Shown in pieces: positions 1 to 6,746 of a stretch of DNA of 8,294 nucleotides. Both the position numbers and the translations under genes were made by a program. This DNA is from Candidatus Bathyarchaeota archaeon. Its GTDB lineage: Archaea; Thermoproteota; Bathyarchaeia; Bathyarchaeales; Bathyarchaeaceae. Under the pieces are notes generated by a model. It searched no databases and was not told the DNA's origin. It worked only from the letters and a program-made list of their open reading frames with translations. Numbering within the stretch: the stretch's first letter is position 1; each line of letters begins with the position of its first letter. The stretch is taken from NCBI GenBank assembly GCA_020344715.1, contig CP070828.1:993171-1001464 (forward strand), read 5' to 3'.

Positions 1-1
1 C

Positions 2-565
2 ATAGCCAGCGGATGCGGAGATATTATATCTAAGCTAACAGCCGTTCGGGACTGGCGACTGGCTCACAACGTAAATAGAGAGTATTATGGAGAGTATGCA
101 GACAGTTTAGCGCTAATGAGCGCTCAGCTACTGGTCAAGAATGCAGAATCCATTCAGCCTAGAGCGGAAGAGGGCATACGAATTCTCTTGGAAGCACTGA
201 TTAGCAGCGGTGTTGCCATGAGCATCGCGGGCAGCAGTCGCCCTGGCAGCGGTTCAGAGCATCTGTTTAGCCACGCCTTGGATTTGATTGCGCCAGAACC
301 TGCGTTGCACGGCGAACAGTGTGGCGTTGGAACAATTCTAATGGCACGTTTGCACCATATCAACTGGAAAAGAATCAAAGAGACGTTACAAAGGGTGGGT
401 GCCTCCACGACGGCTGAAGAACTCGGAGTGAAGCCTGAACACGTAGTCGAAGCCTTGGTGAATGCTTGCACCCTAAGACCAGAGAGATATACCATACTCG
501 ACGAAAAAAGATTGGATCACGATTCCGCTGAGAAACTTGCCGAGGTCACTGGAGTGATAAACTAA
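2..565 (+). CDS. egsA: sn-glycerol-1-phosphate dehydrogenase, C-terminal part (5' end outside window)
   Basis: This enzyme reduces dihydroxyacetone phosphate to sn-glycerol-1-phosphate with NAD(P)H, the first step of the archaeal phospholipid backbone, in the cytoplasm. The reading frame is open from base 2 without a stop, so the ATG at 116 is an internal methionine (fragment residue 39), not the start. The upstream codons give [16 protein letters not shown], a family hallmark. Three metal-ligand positions of the iron-containing-dehydrogenase-like fold are visible: Asp7 of the fragment in GCGD, His87 in [13 protein letters not shown] and His103 in LHGEQCG. The tail has TTAEELGV and RPERYTIL, also typical. 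The fragment is 187 residues, roughly the C-terminal half of a family usually near 350. The fold and motifs make the assignment firm; only the N-terminal nucleotide-binding part is missing because of the window edge. Confidence 0.95.
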   Translation: MASGCGDIISKLTAVRDWRLAHNVNREYYGEYADSLALMSAQLLVKNAESIQPRAEEGIRILLEALISSGVAMSIAGSSRPGSGSEHLFSHALDLIAPEPALHGEQCGVGTILMARLHHINWKRIKETLQRVGASTTAEELGVKPEHVVEALVNACTLRPERYTILDEKRLDHDSAEKLAEVTGVIN

Positions 566-623
566 ACTAGAAGCAATAATCGGAATTCTAATCGGCACAG
601 AAGGCTTCTAGATTCGATTTTCC

Positions 624-651
624 TGCAATTGTCGTTTACGTTTTTCACGTT
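624..651 (+). terminator. possible T-rich terminator of egsA
   Basis: About 60 bp after the egsA stop the + strand becomes pyrimidine-rich, with T runs at 628-631 and 641-645. Archaeal transcription often ends at such T tracts without a strong hairpin. No convincing stem is present, so this rests on composition alone. Confidence 0.2.
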
Positions 652-700
652 ATATTGGCGTTTCACATGTATTATCAACAACGGTTTTGATGAAAAGACG

Positions 701-714
701 CCTTTATATGAAGG
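701..714 (+). promoter_or_regulatory. TATA box of the pyrC operon
   Basis: TTTATATG at 703-710 is a good archaeal TATA box. Transcription would start about 25 bases after its centre, near 730-735, leaving a leader of about 40 nt before the GTG at 773. The purine-rich BRE just upstream is weak, although GAAAAG lies at 692-697. The surrounding CCTTTATATGAAGG is nearly palindromic. A second, weaker TATA-like string (TATATT) sits at 651-656. Confidence 0.6.
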
Positions 715-772
715 TTTAAGTAGAAAACTTGAATTATGCATTTGAAAGAAAGTTCCGCAGAGGATAGAATCT

Positions 773-2107
773 GTGCAGGTTGACTGTGTTCTCACCAACG
801 GAAGAATTCATACTCCTAGAGGAATTGTAGAAGCAGGTATAGCGATAGAAGAAGGACGAATACTCAAGATAGCGAAGAAAACAAATCTTCCAAAGGCTTC
901 ATTCAAAATGGACTTAAATGGACTCCTTGTTTTGCCTGGCCTAATAGATTCGCACGTGCATCTTCGTGACCAAGGCTATGCCTACAAAGAAGACTTTGTC
1001 ACAGGAACTGCTGCAGCAGCCGCAGGTGGGTTCAGTCTAGTCGTGGATATGCCCAACAACAAGCCAGTAACAATGGACGTTCAATCTTTGCGAGAACGCA
1101 TGAAACTTGCCCAGAATAAACTACTTGTGAATGCTGCATTTTGTTCCGCTTTCCCTGAGAACACAAAGGAAATTAGAAGCATTGTAGGCGAAGGTGCAAT
1201 TGCGTTCAAACTCTATCTGTCAGAAAAGATTGGAGGCCTGAACATCGACGACGACACCGAAGTGCTGCAGGCTTTAGACGAAGTTAAGATGACAAATGTT
1301 CAAGTCGCAGTGCACGCTGAAGACAAAGGCATTACTGAAAATGAAACGAAAAGAAAACAAGAAGAAAACCGCAGTGATATTAACGCCTATCTTGAAGCAC
1401 ATTCTTCAGATTCTGAAGTCAAAGCGATAGAACGGATAATCGGGCTGGCGGAGAGAACTGAGGCACACGTTCATTTCTGCCACATAAGCTCAGCGAAAAG
1501 CCTCGAGCTCATCAAGAAGGCCAAGGGTGTTGGAGTCAGCGTTACATGTGAAGCCACCCCGCATCATCTTCTTCTAACTTCGAGAGACATGAAACGCTAT
1601 AAGAATTGGGCGGTTACCCTACCACCAGTGCGTACTAGAAAAGACACTGAGGCACTTTGGAAAGCCCTAAAGCAAGGTCTAATTGATACTATAGGTTCAG
1701 ACCATGCTCCTCATGCGATAAAAGAAAAGAACCAAAAGTCTCTATGGAAAGTAAAACCAGGTATCGCTGGGCTAGAGACAACGTTGCCGCTGATGCTCAC
1801 TCAGGTGAACAAGGGACGTTTGACCATAAAAGAACTCGTTGAGCTGACAGCAAAGAACCCGGCAGAAATATTCCATTTGAGAGATAGAGGAACCATACTT
1901 AAAGGCCGCCTGGCGGACCTAGTGGTAATAGATTTGAAGCAAGAACACAAGATTGATTCATCGAAATTTCACTCGAAAGCAAAATTCTCGCCTTTCGATG
2001 GATGGAAAACCAAAGGTACACCAGTGAAAACCTTTGTTAATGGTTGTCTGGTTATGGAAGAAGGAGAGATCGTGGCGAAACCAGGAACCGGTGAAATCAT
2101 ACGGTGA
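773..2107 (+). CDS. pyrC: dihydroorotase
   Basis: Dihydroorotase interconverts N-carbamoyl-aspartate and dihydroorotate, the third step of de novo pyrimidine synthesis. The 444 residues match the usual length of class I / archaeal enzymes. Amidohydrolase landmarks are in order: the N-terminal beta-sandwich strand, PGLIDSHVHLRD with metal ligands His61 and His63, Lys146 in AFKLY (the position carboxylated in the Lys-type members), His181 in VAVHAED, His237 in HFCHISS, and catalytic Asp310 in SDHAPH. NPAEIF and the GRLADLVVID strand close the sandwich. The GTG start is the first start codon after an in-frame stop at 743-745 and follows an AGAGGAT ribosome site at 759-765. The downstream gene overlaps it by 4 bp, so the two are probably translated together. 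Allantoinase or hydantoinase is the main alternative, but the HLRDQG and ATPHH motifs favour dihydroorotase. Confidence 0.92.
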   Translation: MQVDCVLTNGRIHTPRGIVEAGIAIEEGRILKIAKKTNLPKASFKMDLNGLLVLPGLIDSHVHLRDQGYAYKEDFVTGTAAAAAGGFSLVVDMPNNKPVTMDVQSLRERMKLAQNKLLVNAAFCSAFPENTKEIRSIVGEGAIAFKLYLSEKIGGLNIDDDTEVLQALDEVKMTNVQVAVHAEDKGITENETKRKQEENRSDINAYLEAHSSDSEVKAIERIIGLAERTEAHVHFCHISSAKSLELIKKAKGVGVSVTCEATPHHLLLTSRDMKRYKNWAVTLPPVRTRKDTEALWKALKQGLIDTIGSDHAPHAIKEKNQKSLWKVKPGIAGLETTLPLMLTQVNKGRLTIKELVELTAKNPAEIFHLRDRGTILKGRLADLVVIDLKQEHKIDSSKFHSKAKFSPFDGWKTKGTPVKTFVNGCLVMEEGEIVAKPGTGEIIR

Positions 2108-2586
2108 AAGAACCAAGATTCCTCACAGATGGCATGCTCGGGAAGTTGACTCGCTGGCTTCGGATGCTAGGACAAGATGTGGAATACACGACTGCGATGG
2201 CCGATGAGACGCTGATTCTTGAAGCGAAGAAAACCAGCCGCATTCTGTTAACTCGCGACATCCAGCTTTTCCAGCGAGCCATGACCCGAGGTGCAGAAGC
2301 TCTTCTCATTGAAGGCATGGACGAAGCTGAAAACCTCGCCGACCTAGCTACGCGATTCAGGTTCAGACTTCAAATTAACTTGAAGACTTCAAGATGCTCT
2401 AAATGTAATACTCAAATTCGCTCTGTTCGAAAGGACAGAATCATTGACAGAATTCCAGAAAAAACCTCGACCTACTACAACGAATTCTGGGAATGCCCTA
2501 ACTGCAAGCAGGTCTATTGGCAAGGTGCTCACTGGAAAAGAATCGAAAAGACCTTAAGAGACGCTAGAAAAGCGTTAAAGAAATAA
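2104..2586 (+). CDS. Mut7-C RNase-domain protein (PIN-like domain plus zinc ribbon)
   Basis: The 160-residue product matches the Mut7-C (DUF82) family, a PIN-like predicted nuclease domain followed by a zinc ribbon, found widely in archaea. The N-terminus has FLTDGMLGKLTRWLRMLG with acidic Asp9, then ILLTRD with Asp52, positions expected for a metal-dependent nuclease centre. Cys98/Cys101 and Cys131/Cys134 form two CxxC knuckles, and VYWQGAHW is the family's C-terminal signature. The RNA substrate is unknown, and the activity is inferred from the fold. The GTG start lies in the GTGA that also ends pyrC, a 4-bp overlap typical of translational coupling. The C-terminus is very basic (RDARKALKK), which would suit nucleic-acid binding. 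It converges with a gene on the other strand, with 18 bp between the two stop codons. Confidence 0.88.
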   Translation: MKEPRFLTDGMLGKLTRWLRMLGQDVEYTTAMADETLILEAKKTSRILLTRDIQLFQRAMTRGAEALLIEGMDEAENLADLATRFRFRLQINLKTSRCSKCNTQIRSVRKDRIIDRIPEKTSTYYNEFWECPNCKQVYWQGAHWKRIEKTLRDARKALKK

Positions 2587-2612
2587 CGCTCGAGGCGCCA
2601 ATAGCTAGCGTT
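2585..2612. terminator. inverted repeat between convergent genes
   Basis: AACGCT at 2585-2590 pairs with AGCGTT at 2607-2612 around a 16-nt loop that itself holds the palindrome GGCGCC. The arms touch the stop codons of both convergent genes, so it could act in either direction. Neither side is followed by a strong T tract, although the - strand side continues into a moderately T-rich stretch. Confidence 0.3.
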
Positions 2613-2823
2613 TGGCAGATGGTCTTGTCCTATAATATAGATAAAGCAGAGCAATGGCAACGGCTGGAATATAAAAGACGCAAATTTCGAAGGCAACCTC
2701 GAATGCAGGACCGAAAAGACGCTGAACGAGAAAGACCAAGGCGGCCAATGACGTTACAACAAAAGTAGCTTGACGCCAAGCATTAATTTCATCAGTGTAC
2801 GTAGCTGCTTCTTGTGAGGGCAA
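2605..2823 (-). CDS. small two-helix membrane protein, function unknown
   Basis: I do not recognise this gene. It encodes 72 residues if translation starts at the TTG at 2823, which has a near-perfect GGGAGG site at 2830-2835 with 6-nt spacing. The frame is open further upstream (to 2970), but that stretch overlaps rpoK in another frame and looks non-coding. The product has a polar N-terminus (PSQEAATYTDEINAWRQ), one hydrophobic helix at about residues 19-37, a second at about 43-63, and a basic tail (RTRPSAKR). By the positive-inside rule the C-terminus should face the cytoplasm, and with two helices the N-terminus would too. It begins 34 bp after the rpoK stop on the same strand, so it is probably the last gene of the thermosome-rpoK transcript. 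Nothing visible gives a catalytic role. Confidence 0.68.
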   Translation of the reverse strand: MPSQEAATYTDEINAWRQATFVVTSLAALVFLVQRLFGPAFEVAFEICVFYIPAVAIALLYLYYRTRPSAKR

Positions 2824-2829
2824 TCTGTT

Positions 2830-2835
2830 CCTCCC
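2830..2835 (-). promoter_or_regulatory. ribosome binding site that sets the TTG start of the small membrane protein
   Basis: On the - strand GGGAGG is followed by AACAGA and then TTG. There is no ATG in this frame between the rpoK stop and the hydrophobic region, so this site decides the start of the 72-residue protein. Confidence 0.65.
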
Positions 2836-2857
2836 AAAGAAAATGAAAAAGAGAAAA

Positions 2858-3133
2858 TCAGTCCTGCAAAAGCCATTTGAGTGGTATGTCCTGGTAGGTT
2901 TCATCTGGTAGGGTTCTGCGGATGGTGATTGGAAGTATTCCGCTTTCCAGTTCTTTGAGCGCAATGTCAATTGGATTTGACAGATTCTTTGAAGCCTCTA
3001 CGAGTATGGGGGCGCCCATAGATATCTGAAGGGCCCTTGCTCCCACTATCCTAGCTTTCTCAAACCTAGTTAGCTTCGCCGTACCAATCCAGATTCTTTG
3101 GTCTAGGCTCGTTGAGTTAGTACTCCCCTGCAC
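2858..3133 (-). CDS. rpoK: DNA-directed RNA polymerase subunit K (Rpb6/omega homologue)
   Basis: RpoK is the archaeal counterpart of eukaryotic Rpb6 and bacterial omega; it helps assemble and stabilise the core polymerase. The diagnostic stretch [19 protein letters not shown] is followed by [32 protein letters not shown] and [10 protein letters not shown], which covers the whole conserved domain. The start is uncertain. No ATG lies close upstream of the conserved core, and the nearest standard codon is the GTG at 3133, giving 91 residues and a 17-bp overlap with the thermosome 3' end. A GGGGAG at 3123-3128 lies just inside that start and might serve a rarer start codon further down. An ATG at 3178 would add residues translated from the thermosome's Gly-rich tail in another frame and is unlikely. 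Cotranscription with the thermosome is likely. Confidence 0.92.
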   Translation of the reverse strand: MQGSTNSTSLDQRIWIGTAKLTRFEKARIVGARALQISMGAPILVEASKNLSNPIDIALKELESGILPITIRRTLPDETYQDIPLKWLLQD

Positions 3134-4790
3134 CCATAGGCCCCATTCCGCCCGGTCCCATGCCACCCGGGCCACCACCCGGAGGCATCGGAGGAGTCTT
3201 CATTTTGCCAGACGCGATTACATCATCAATTTTCAGAATCATAGTTGCCGCTTCAGTTGTAGATTTGATGATTTGCTTCTTGACTGCCAATGGCTCAAAG
3301 ATGCCTGCTTTCTTCATGTTGTTGACCTTTCCTTCATTAACATCAACGCCTGCCCAAGTTTGCTTCTTCTCATGTCTCGCTCTGAGTTCGGAAAGTATGT
3401 CAATAGGATCTAATCCAGCGTTTTCAGCCAGAGTCACTGGAACAGCCTCCAATGCTTCGGCGTAACCCATAACAGCAAGTTGTTCTTTTCCGGGGAGAGT
3501 CTGAGCATATTCCCGTAGCACATTTGACACCTCTAGTTCAGGTGCGCCTCCACCAGCCACGATCTTAGGCTCTTCAACAACATCACGTGCAACGCATAAG
3601 GCATCATGTAGGGAGCGTTCTGCTTCATCAACGATTCTTTCTGTCCCGCCCCTTACGAGAATGGCTACAGAACGTGGGTTTTTGCATCCTTCGATGAAGG
3701 TCATCTTGTCGTCGCCGATCTTGCGTTCTTCGACAAGCTTGGCAAATCCCAAGTCTGCTTTTGACACATCATCTAGGTTTGTGATAATTTTCCCACCGGT
3801 TGCTTTCGTCAATTTTTCCATGTCTGATTTTTTAACTCGACGCACAGTGAGAATCTTCTTTCTAGCTAGAAAGTGCTGAGCCATGTCGTCGATTCCTTTT
3901 TGGCACACAACAACGTTAGCACCTGTAGCAACGATCTTTTCAACCATTTCTTTCAACATATTTTCTTCTTGTTGTAGGAAGGCTTCCATCTGTTCTGGAT
4001 TCTCAATGTTGATTTTGGCGTCAAACTCGGTTTTCTCAATCTCGAGAGCCGTGTCAAGCAAAGCGATTTTGGCTTTTTCTACTCGCTTGGGCATGCCTGG
4101 GTGAACGACTTCTTTATCGACCACTATGCCCTGTATGAGCTTTGTGTCAGTTAGCGATTCGCCAGGCTTCTTTTCCACCATTACGTCATCGATATCAGCC
4201 CTGAACTGACCTCCAACCTTCTCAGCCACGTGCAGAATGGCGGAAGCTGCAATGTCGGCGAGATACTCTTTGTGTTCAGCCACCAATTTACTTGCCATAG
4301 AAGTCGTTGCAACCTTCTTGAGAGACTCCTTTTCGGTTGGTTCGACTTTCAAAGCGATTTTTTCAAGCGTCTTCAACGCCTTTTCAGCAGCTTTTCGATA
4401 GCCATCTATAATGACCGTGGGATGAACATTTTTCGCTATAAGGTCTTCAGCCTTTGACAGTAGTTCTCCTGCGATGACAACTGCGGTAGTTGTTCCATCG
4501 CCGACTTCATCGTCCTGAGTTTTGGCTACTTCAACCATCATTTTAGCCGCTGGATGTTGGATATCCATTTCGTCGAGAACTGTGCGCCCATCGCTTGTGA
4601 TTGTGACGTCGCCGAAGTTATCAACCAACATTTTGTCCATGCCTTTTGGTCCAAGAGAGCTCTTCACAGCTTCGGCCACAACTCGGGCTGCCATGATGTT
4701 CGCGCGTTGTGCCTCTTTGCCCCTAGAACGAGATGAACCTTCTTTCAGAATTAGGACAGGTACTCCTGTAACATCTGAAGCCAACTTCAA
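3117..4790 (-). CDS. thsA: thermosome subunit (group II chaperonin)
   Basis: The product is one subunit of the archaeal ATP-driven double-ring folding chamber, in the cytoplasm. Its 557 residues match the family. Landmarks in order: [13 protein letters not shown] (45-57) and SDGRT (66-70) of the equatorial ATP site, GDGTTT (97-102) with catalytic Asp98, [14 protein letters not shown], the apical substrate-binding domain in the middle, GGGAPE (413-418) in the returning equatorial domain, and a flexible Gly/Met/Pro tail with GGMGPGGMG repeats. SDGRT departs from the usual NDGAT. The TTG start at 4790 follows TAGGAG with 6-nt spacing. An in-frame TTG two codons later is a possible alternative. 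The gene has its own TATA box about 40 bp upstream and leads a - strand run with rpoK. The subunit letter (alpha/beta) cannot be settled here, so the symbol is approximate. Confidence 0.96.
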   Translation of the reverse strand: MKLASDVTGVPVLILKEGSSRSRGKEAQRANIMAARVVAEAVKSSLGPKGMDKMLVDNFGDVTITSDGRTVLDEMDIQHPAAKMMVEVAKTQDDEVGDGTTTAVVIAGELLSKAEDLIAKNVHPTVIIDGYRKAAEKALKTLEKIALKVEPTEKESLKKVATTSMASKLVAEHKEYLADIAASAILHVAEKVGGQFRADIDDVMVEKKPGESLTDTKLIQGIVVDKEVVHPGMPKRVEKAKIALLDTALEIEKTEFDAKINIENPEQMEAFLQQEENMLKEMVEKIVATGANVVVCQKGIDDMAQHFLARKKILTVRRVKKSDMEKLTKATGGKIITNLDDVSKADLGFAKLVEERKIGDDKMTFIEGCKNPRSVAILVRGGTERIVDEAERSLHDALCVARDVVEEPKIVAGGGAPELEVSNVLREYAQTLPGKEQLAVMGYAEALEAVPVTLAENAGLDPIDILSELRARHEKKQTWAGVDVNEGKVNNMKKAGIFEPLAVKKQIIKSTTEAATMILKIDDVIASGKMKTPPMPPGGGPGGMGPGGMGPMGAGEY

Positions 4791-4833
4791 TCAATTCTCC
4801 TAATACGCTTTCGAACACTAGAAAACGCTTCTC

Positions 4834-4847
4834 AATATAAATTTTTC
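4834..4847 (-). promoter_or_regulatory. BRE/TATA promoter of the thermosome operon
   Basis: Read on the - strand, GAAAAA (4842-4847, a purine-rich BRE) is followed directly by TTTATATT (4834-4841). Transcription would start near 4812, leaving a leader of about 20 nt that still includes the TAGGAG ribosome site. This is one of the clearest promoters in the window. Confidence 0.72.
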
Positions 4848-4854
4848 TAAGCTC

Positions 4855-4883
4855 TTTATGAAACTTCAAAAAGTTTATGAAAC
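4855..4883 (+). repeat. 10-bp direct repeat with internal inverted repeat in the divergent promoter region
   Basis: TTTATGAAAC occurs exactly at 4855-4864 and again at 4874-4883, 19 bp apart start to start. Between them AAACTT (4861-4866) and AAGTTT (4871-4876) form a 6-bp inverted repeat with a 4-nt spacer. The second copy contains the probable etfB TATA box, so a protein bound here could control the ETF genes. A chance AT-rich repeat is possible. Confidence 0.45.
4868..4881 (+). promoter_or_regulatory. BRE/TATA promoter of etfBA
   Basis: AAAAAG (4868-4873) followed by TTTATGAA (4874-4881) resembles a BRE plus TATA box. The expected transcript start is near 4903, about 20 bp before the etfB ATG, with a GGAGATC ribosome site at 4914-4920 inside the leader. 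Confidence 0.55.
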
Positions 4884-4925
4884 AGCTGGACAGAATGTTA
4901 GAGATACCACTGAGGAGATCTTGAA

Positions 4926-5720
4926 ATGACTAGAATTCTGGTCTGCATCAAACAAGCCCTTGACGTCTCTCAGCTCAAGGTTGACTCGACTACAAGGCGA
5001 ATAATTACGGCGGATGCCCCTAAGAAAATAAGTGATTTCGACAAGAACGCGCTAGAAGAAGCCATCCACGTTAAAGAGAAACATGGGGGCGAAGTGTTCA
5101 CGGTGACAGTTGGTCCAGAAGACGCGAAGACAACTTTAAGAGAGGCATTGGCTATGGGCGCCGATAAAGCCTACCTAATAAGTGACCCCAGTTTCGAAAA
5201 CTCTGACACGCTGGCAACCTCCTATATTCTCGCGGAGGCGATTAAAAAGACTGGTCCCTTTGACCTTATCTTGTGCGGTGAAGCTTCGATTGACAGCTTC
5301 TCAGCGCAGGTCGGACCTCGATTGGCCGAGCGACTGAGCATCCCATTGATAACATACGCAAGAAAACTGGATTTCGATGGAGACGTTGTTACCGCTGAAC
5401 GAAGTCTAGAGGACAGCTCCCAAACCATGAGAGCAAAAACGCCTGTTTTGGTGACAGTAACGAAGGAGATTAATGAACCGCGAATTCCTTCGCTTATGGC
5501 AATTATGAAAGCCTCAAAAAAGGAGATAGTGATATGGAGAGCGGCAGACATCAACATTGCAAGCGAAAAAACAGGTGAATCTGGCTCAGCAGTTCAAATT
5601 CTAGATGTTCTAGCTCCTAAGACGGAACGCAAGCGAATCGTCATAAAAGGAGAAACTCCTACTGAAACCGCAGAAAAACTAGCAAAGGCGTTGGTTCAAG
5701 AAGGTGTCATAGGAAGGTGA
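4926..5720 (+). CDS. etfB: electron transfer flavoprotein, beta subunit
   Basis: EtfB is the small subunit of the soluble EtfAB heterodimer, which takes electrons from acyl-CoA dehydrogenases and passes them on. The 264 residues fit the family. The N-terminus has the typical ILVCIKQALDV strand, DFDKNALEEA follows, and GEASIDSFSAQVGPRLAE (about 118-134) is the nucleotide-binding loop. The family signature runs from the RSLEDSSQTMRAKTPVLVTV stretch to NEPRIPSLMAIMKASKKEI (ending near residue 201), and the C-terminal arm reaches across to EtfA. The AQVGP loop differs from the DxNQTGQ form of classical mitochondrial-type EtfB and is closer to what I recall in FixA/bifurcating forms, but sequence reading alone does not settle the class. 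The ATG follows GGAGATC at good spacing. etfA begins 6 bp after the stop, so the two are cotranscribed. Confidence 0.95.
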   Translation: MTRILVCIKQALDVSQLKVDSTTRRIITADAPKKISDFDKNALEEAIHVKEKHGGEVFTVTVGPEDAKTTLREALAMGADKAYLISDPSFENSDTLATSYILAEAIKKTGPFDLILCGEASIDSFSAQVGPRLAERLSIPLITYARKLDFDGDVVTAERSLEDSSQTMRAKTPVLVTVTKEINEPRIPSLMAIMKASKKEIVIWRAADINIASEKTGESGSAVQILDVLAPKTERKRIVIKGETPTETAEKLAKALVQEGVIGR

Positions 5721-5726
5721 AGATGC

Positions 5727-6704
5727 GTGAGTGAATATCGTGGAATTTGGGTGTACTCAGAAAATAAAGAACTTATGCTGGAATTGCTTGGAAAAGGAAG
5801 CGAATTGGCAGGCAAGCTGAACACGCAATTGACAGTCCCTGTGCTAGGACATGAAGCTAGGGAGCATGCAAAAGAACTAGCTGGTTACGGCGCTCAGAAA
5901 ATCGTCATAGTCGACAGTCCTCAGTTGAGGGAATTCCAAGTTGAACCCTACCTAAGTGTTTTGACTCAACTGACCCAGCAACACAAACCTGAGCTATTCT
6001 TGATAGGTTCTACCAGAAGAGGAAAAGAACTTGCAGCACGACTTGCCGCTCGGCTCAATGTAGGATGCATTCCCGACTGCCAAGAGTTGGATGTTGACGA
6101 CCAAGGAAGGCTGCTCGCTAGGCGCATTGTCTATGGAGGAAATGCCATCGTGACGCAGGTTTTCCGAATTAAGCCACAAATAGTTACCATACCTAGAAGA
6201 AGATTTGAAAAAGCAGAATATACAGAGACAAGCAAAGGCGAGATTACGGCCGCAGAAAACCTACAAGTCGAACCCTCCAAAACTGAAATTGTCGAGGTCA
6301 AACCGATCGAAGTAGCTGAGACAAAGATTGAAGAAGCCCGAATGGTTGTTGGGGGCGGAAGAGGACTCGACAAGAAAGAAGACTTCAAAATTCTCGACGA
6401 ACTGGCCCAAATATTGGGCGGACAAGTCGGCTACACTCGACCGCTTGCTGAAGATAGAAAGTGGTTCACGGAATGGGTTGGACTATCTGGGCATACCATT
6501 AGCCCAGAGCTGTACATTGCTTGCGGGATTTCCGGAGTAATTCAACATGTGGCTGGAATACGCGATTCCAAAATAGTTGTAGCGATCAACAAAGACCCAG
6601 AAGCGCCGATAATGGAGATGGCAGACTACATTGTCATTGGCGACTTGTACGAAATAGTCCCAGCTCTCTCAGCGGCTTTGAGAAAACTTCTAGCTTCAAC
6701 TTGA
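5727..6704 (+). CDS. etfA: electron transfer flavoprotein, alpha subunit
   Basis: EtfA is the large subunit of EtfAB and binds the FAD that exchanges electrons with partner dehydrogenases. The 325 residues fit the family. The N-terminal domain includes LFLIGSTRRGKELAARLAARL and RIVYGGNAI. A variable Lys/Glu-rich linker follows. The C-terminal FAD domain shows GGGRGLD (209-215), SGHT (254-257), SPELYIACGISG (259-270), IQHVAG, IVVAINKDPEAPI and ADYIVIGDLYEIVP. The usual QTG near the flavin reads LSG here (253-255). The GTG start has AGGAAGGTGA at 5711-5720 in front of it, which also contains the etfB stop. An ATG four bases upstream is out of frame and stops at once. The acyl-CoA dehydrogenase converges on this gene, 41 bp away, and is a plausible electron donor. 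Confidence 0.95.
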   Translation: MSEYRGIWVYSENKELMLELLGKGSELAGKLNTQLTVPVLGHEAREHAKELAGYGAQKIVIVDSPQLREFQVEPYLSVLTQLTQQHKPELFLIGSTRRGKELAARLAARLNVGCIPDCQELDVDDQGRLLARRIVYGGNAIVTQVFRIKPQIVTIPRRRFEKAEYTETSKGEITAAENLQVEPSKTEIVEVKPIEVAETKIEEARMVVGGGRGLDKKEDFKILDELAQILGGQVGYTRPLAEDRKWFTEWVGLSGHTISPELYIACGISGVIQHVAGIRDSKIVVAINKDPEAPIMEMADYIVIGDLYEIVPALSAALRKLLAST

Positions 6705-6713
6705 TTTCCAAGA

Positions 6714-6746
6714 AAAGAAAAAGGAAGGAGTTGCCTCCGCAGAGGC
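6714..6746 (-). terminator. hairpin plus pyrimidine tract after the acyl-CoA dehydrogenase
   Basis: On the - strand GCCTC/GAGGC arms (6733-6737 and 6742-6746) enclose a 4-nt loop. They touch the stop codon and are followed by a long C/T stretch with a T5 run and a T4 run. This suits a terminator for the - strand gene in the 41-bp gap between convergent genes. The + strand side is purine-rich and offers etfA nothing similar. Confidence 0.5.

Noticed and set aside
116..565. A 149-residue protein starting at the ATG at 116
   Set aside because: The same frame is open back to base 2 and encodes the conserved GCGDIIS segment of glycerol-1-phosphate dehydrogenase, so this ATG is internal.
562..798. 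A 78-residue - strand reading frame in the egsA-pyrC gap
   Set aside because: Low-complexity, no recognisable domain, no ribosome site seen, and it overlaps the promoter and start of pyrC.
2605..2970. A 121-residue version of the small membrane protein
   Set aside because: The first 49 residues overlap rpoK in another frame and look like shadow translation; a strong ribosome site marks the TTG at 2823 instead.
3120..3180. GGM-rich repeat DNA as a possible repeat element
   Set aside because: It is the coding sequence of the normal Gly/Met-rich C-terminal tail of thermosome subunits.
3160..4803. Several + strand reading frames of 60-101 residues across the thermosome
   Set aside because: They are antisense shadows of a clearly conserved chaperonin gene and match no family.
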